Origin: Acholeplasmataceae bacterium
GTDB lineage: Bacteria; Bacillota_I; Bacilli_A; Acholeplasmatales; Acholeplasmataceae
Direction: 5' to 3'
Assembly (NCBI GenBank): GCA_012520715.1
Contig: JAAYNT010000117.1
Coordinates: forward strand, 1-5,511
DNA: 5,511 bases
The notes under the pieces are model-generated. The model was not told the origin of the DNA and did not search any database. It saw only the letters and a list, made by a program, of their open reading frames with translations. Shown one piece after another: positions 5,176 to 5,511 of the stretch (its first letter is position 1; every line of letters begins with the position of its first letter). The translations under genes and the position numbers were made by a program.

Positions 5176-5511
5176 ATTTAATTTCTTTTAGATGCCAAAT
5201 GTCTCTGTTATAATCGCTAATTGTTCTATCGGCTGAGAAAAATCCTGATTTAGCTGTATTATGAATTGCCATTTGGTACCAACGTTTTTCATCTTTGTAT
5301 AATGTATTAATTTGATCTTGAGCAACTAACCAGTTGTTTAAATCTTTTAATACAAAATATTTATCTTCATAAATTAGTGATTCTTTAATTTCTTTAAACT
5401 CATCAAATGGAACATTGAAAAAACCATTAGTTAGTTGGTCTAATACTTCTTTTATAACTAAATCATTTTCATAAATATCAACTGGACGATATCGACCTGG
5501 GTTATTTTCAA
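5174..5511 (-). CDS. glgP: Glycogen/alpha-glucan phosphorylase, C-terminal part, cut by the right edge
   Basis: An open frame enters from the right edge and ends at TAG 5176-5174, giving 111 residues plus two bases of another codon. The peptide carries hallmarks of the phosphorylase C-terminus: YRPVDIYEND, LTNGFFNVPFDEF, the LYKDEKRWYQMAIHNTAKSG segment, then FFSADRTISDYNRDIW near the end. The family consensus for the last part is close to NiA.SG.FSSDRTI.EYa..IW. The whole enzyme (about 800 residues) uses pyridoxal phosphate to release glucose 1-phosphate from alpha-1,4-glucans. The PLP lysine and active site would lie upstream of this window, so activity cannot be judged here. The TAG shares two bases with the AGGAGGT ribosome binding site of the kinase gene, implying co-transcription. 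Glycogen and maltodextrin phosphorylases look alike in this region, so the exact substrate is open. Confidence 0.9.
   Translation of the reverse strand, partial: ENNPGRYRPVDIYENDLVIKEVLDQLTNGFFNVPFDEFKEIKESLIYEDKYFVLKDLNNWLVAQDQINTLYKDEKRWYQMAIHNTAKSGFFSADRTISDYNRDIWHLKEIK

Noticed and set aside
1..5511. CRISPR array, tRNA/rRNA gene, insertion sequence or prophage
   Set aside because: I saw no spaced direct repeats, no tRNA-like cloverleaf, no transposase or integrase motif, and no terminal inverted repeats.

Overview
The window is AT-rich, low-GC bacterial DNA. UGA acts as a stop codon: it ends the ftsK frame and the HAD hydrolase inside ATGA overlaps, and tryptophan is TGG wherever I checked. 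A low-GC Firmicute or Mollicute that keeps the standard code fits best. Acholeplasma or a relative is my guess from gene style and content, not from a search. Genes are tightly packed, with good Shine-Dalgarno sites and short overlaps.

Left part (1-2948, minus strand): a probable operon read right to left. It starts with a 253-aa single-pass membrane protein of unknown function. A cytoplasmic FtsK/SpoIIIE-type DNA translocase follows, overlapping it by 8 bases. The first codons of another membrane protein then overlap ftsK by ATGA and run off the left edge. The ftsK frame is broken by one in-frame TAA at 1202-1204, exactly where the family has the Glu of the conserved GIEVPN motif. The regulatory half and the motor half therefore read as two ORFs in the same frame. 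The translocase also has no N-terminal membrane domain, while genes on both sides of it encode membrane segments.

Middle (2949-4579): a divergent intergenic region carries promoter-like sequences for both directions. It is followed by a plus-strand pair, a Cof-type HAD phosphatase and an unrecognised acidic 213-aa protein joined by an ATGA overlap.

Right part (4580-5511): a convergent intergenic region has two hairpins, each with its T-run on the opposite strand, so each operon has its own terminator. Beyond it, on the minus strand, are a small P-loop kinase-like protein and, upstream of it, the C-terminal 111 residues of a glycogen/alpha-glucan phosphorylase cut by the right edge. The phosphorylase stop codon lies at the edge of the kinase Shine-Dalgarno site, so the two are probably co-transcribed.

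Overall this looks like ordinary core-genome content. The most notable points are the broken ftsK, its membrane-protein neighbours, and the two unrecognised proteins. I see no mobile element, CRISPR array, RNA gene or defence system.
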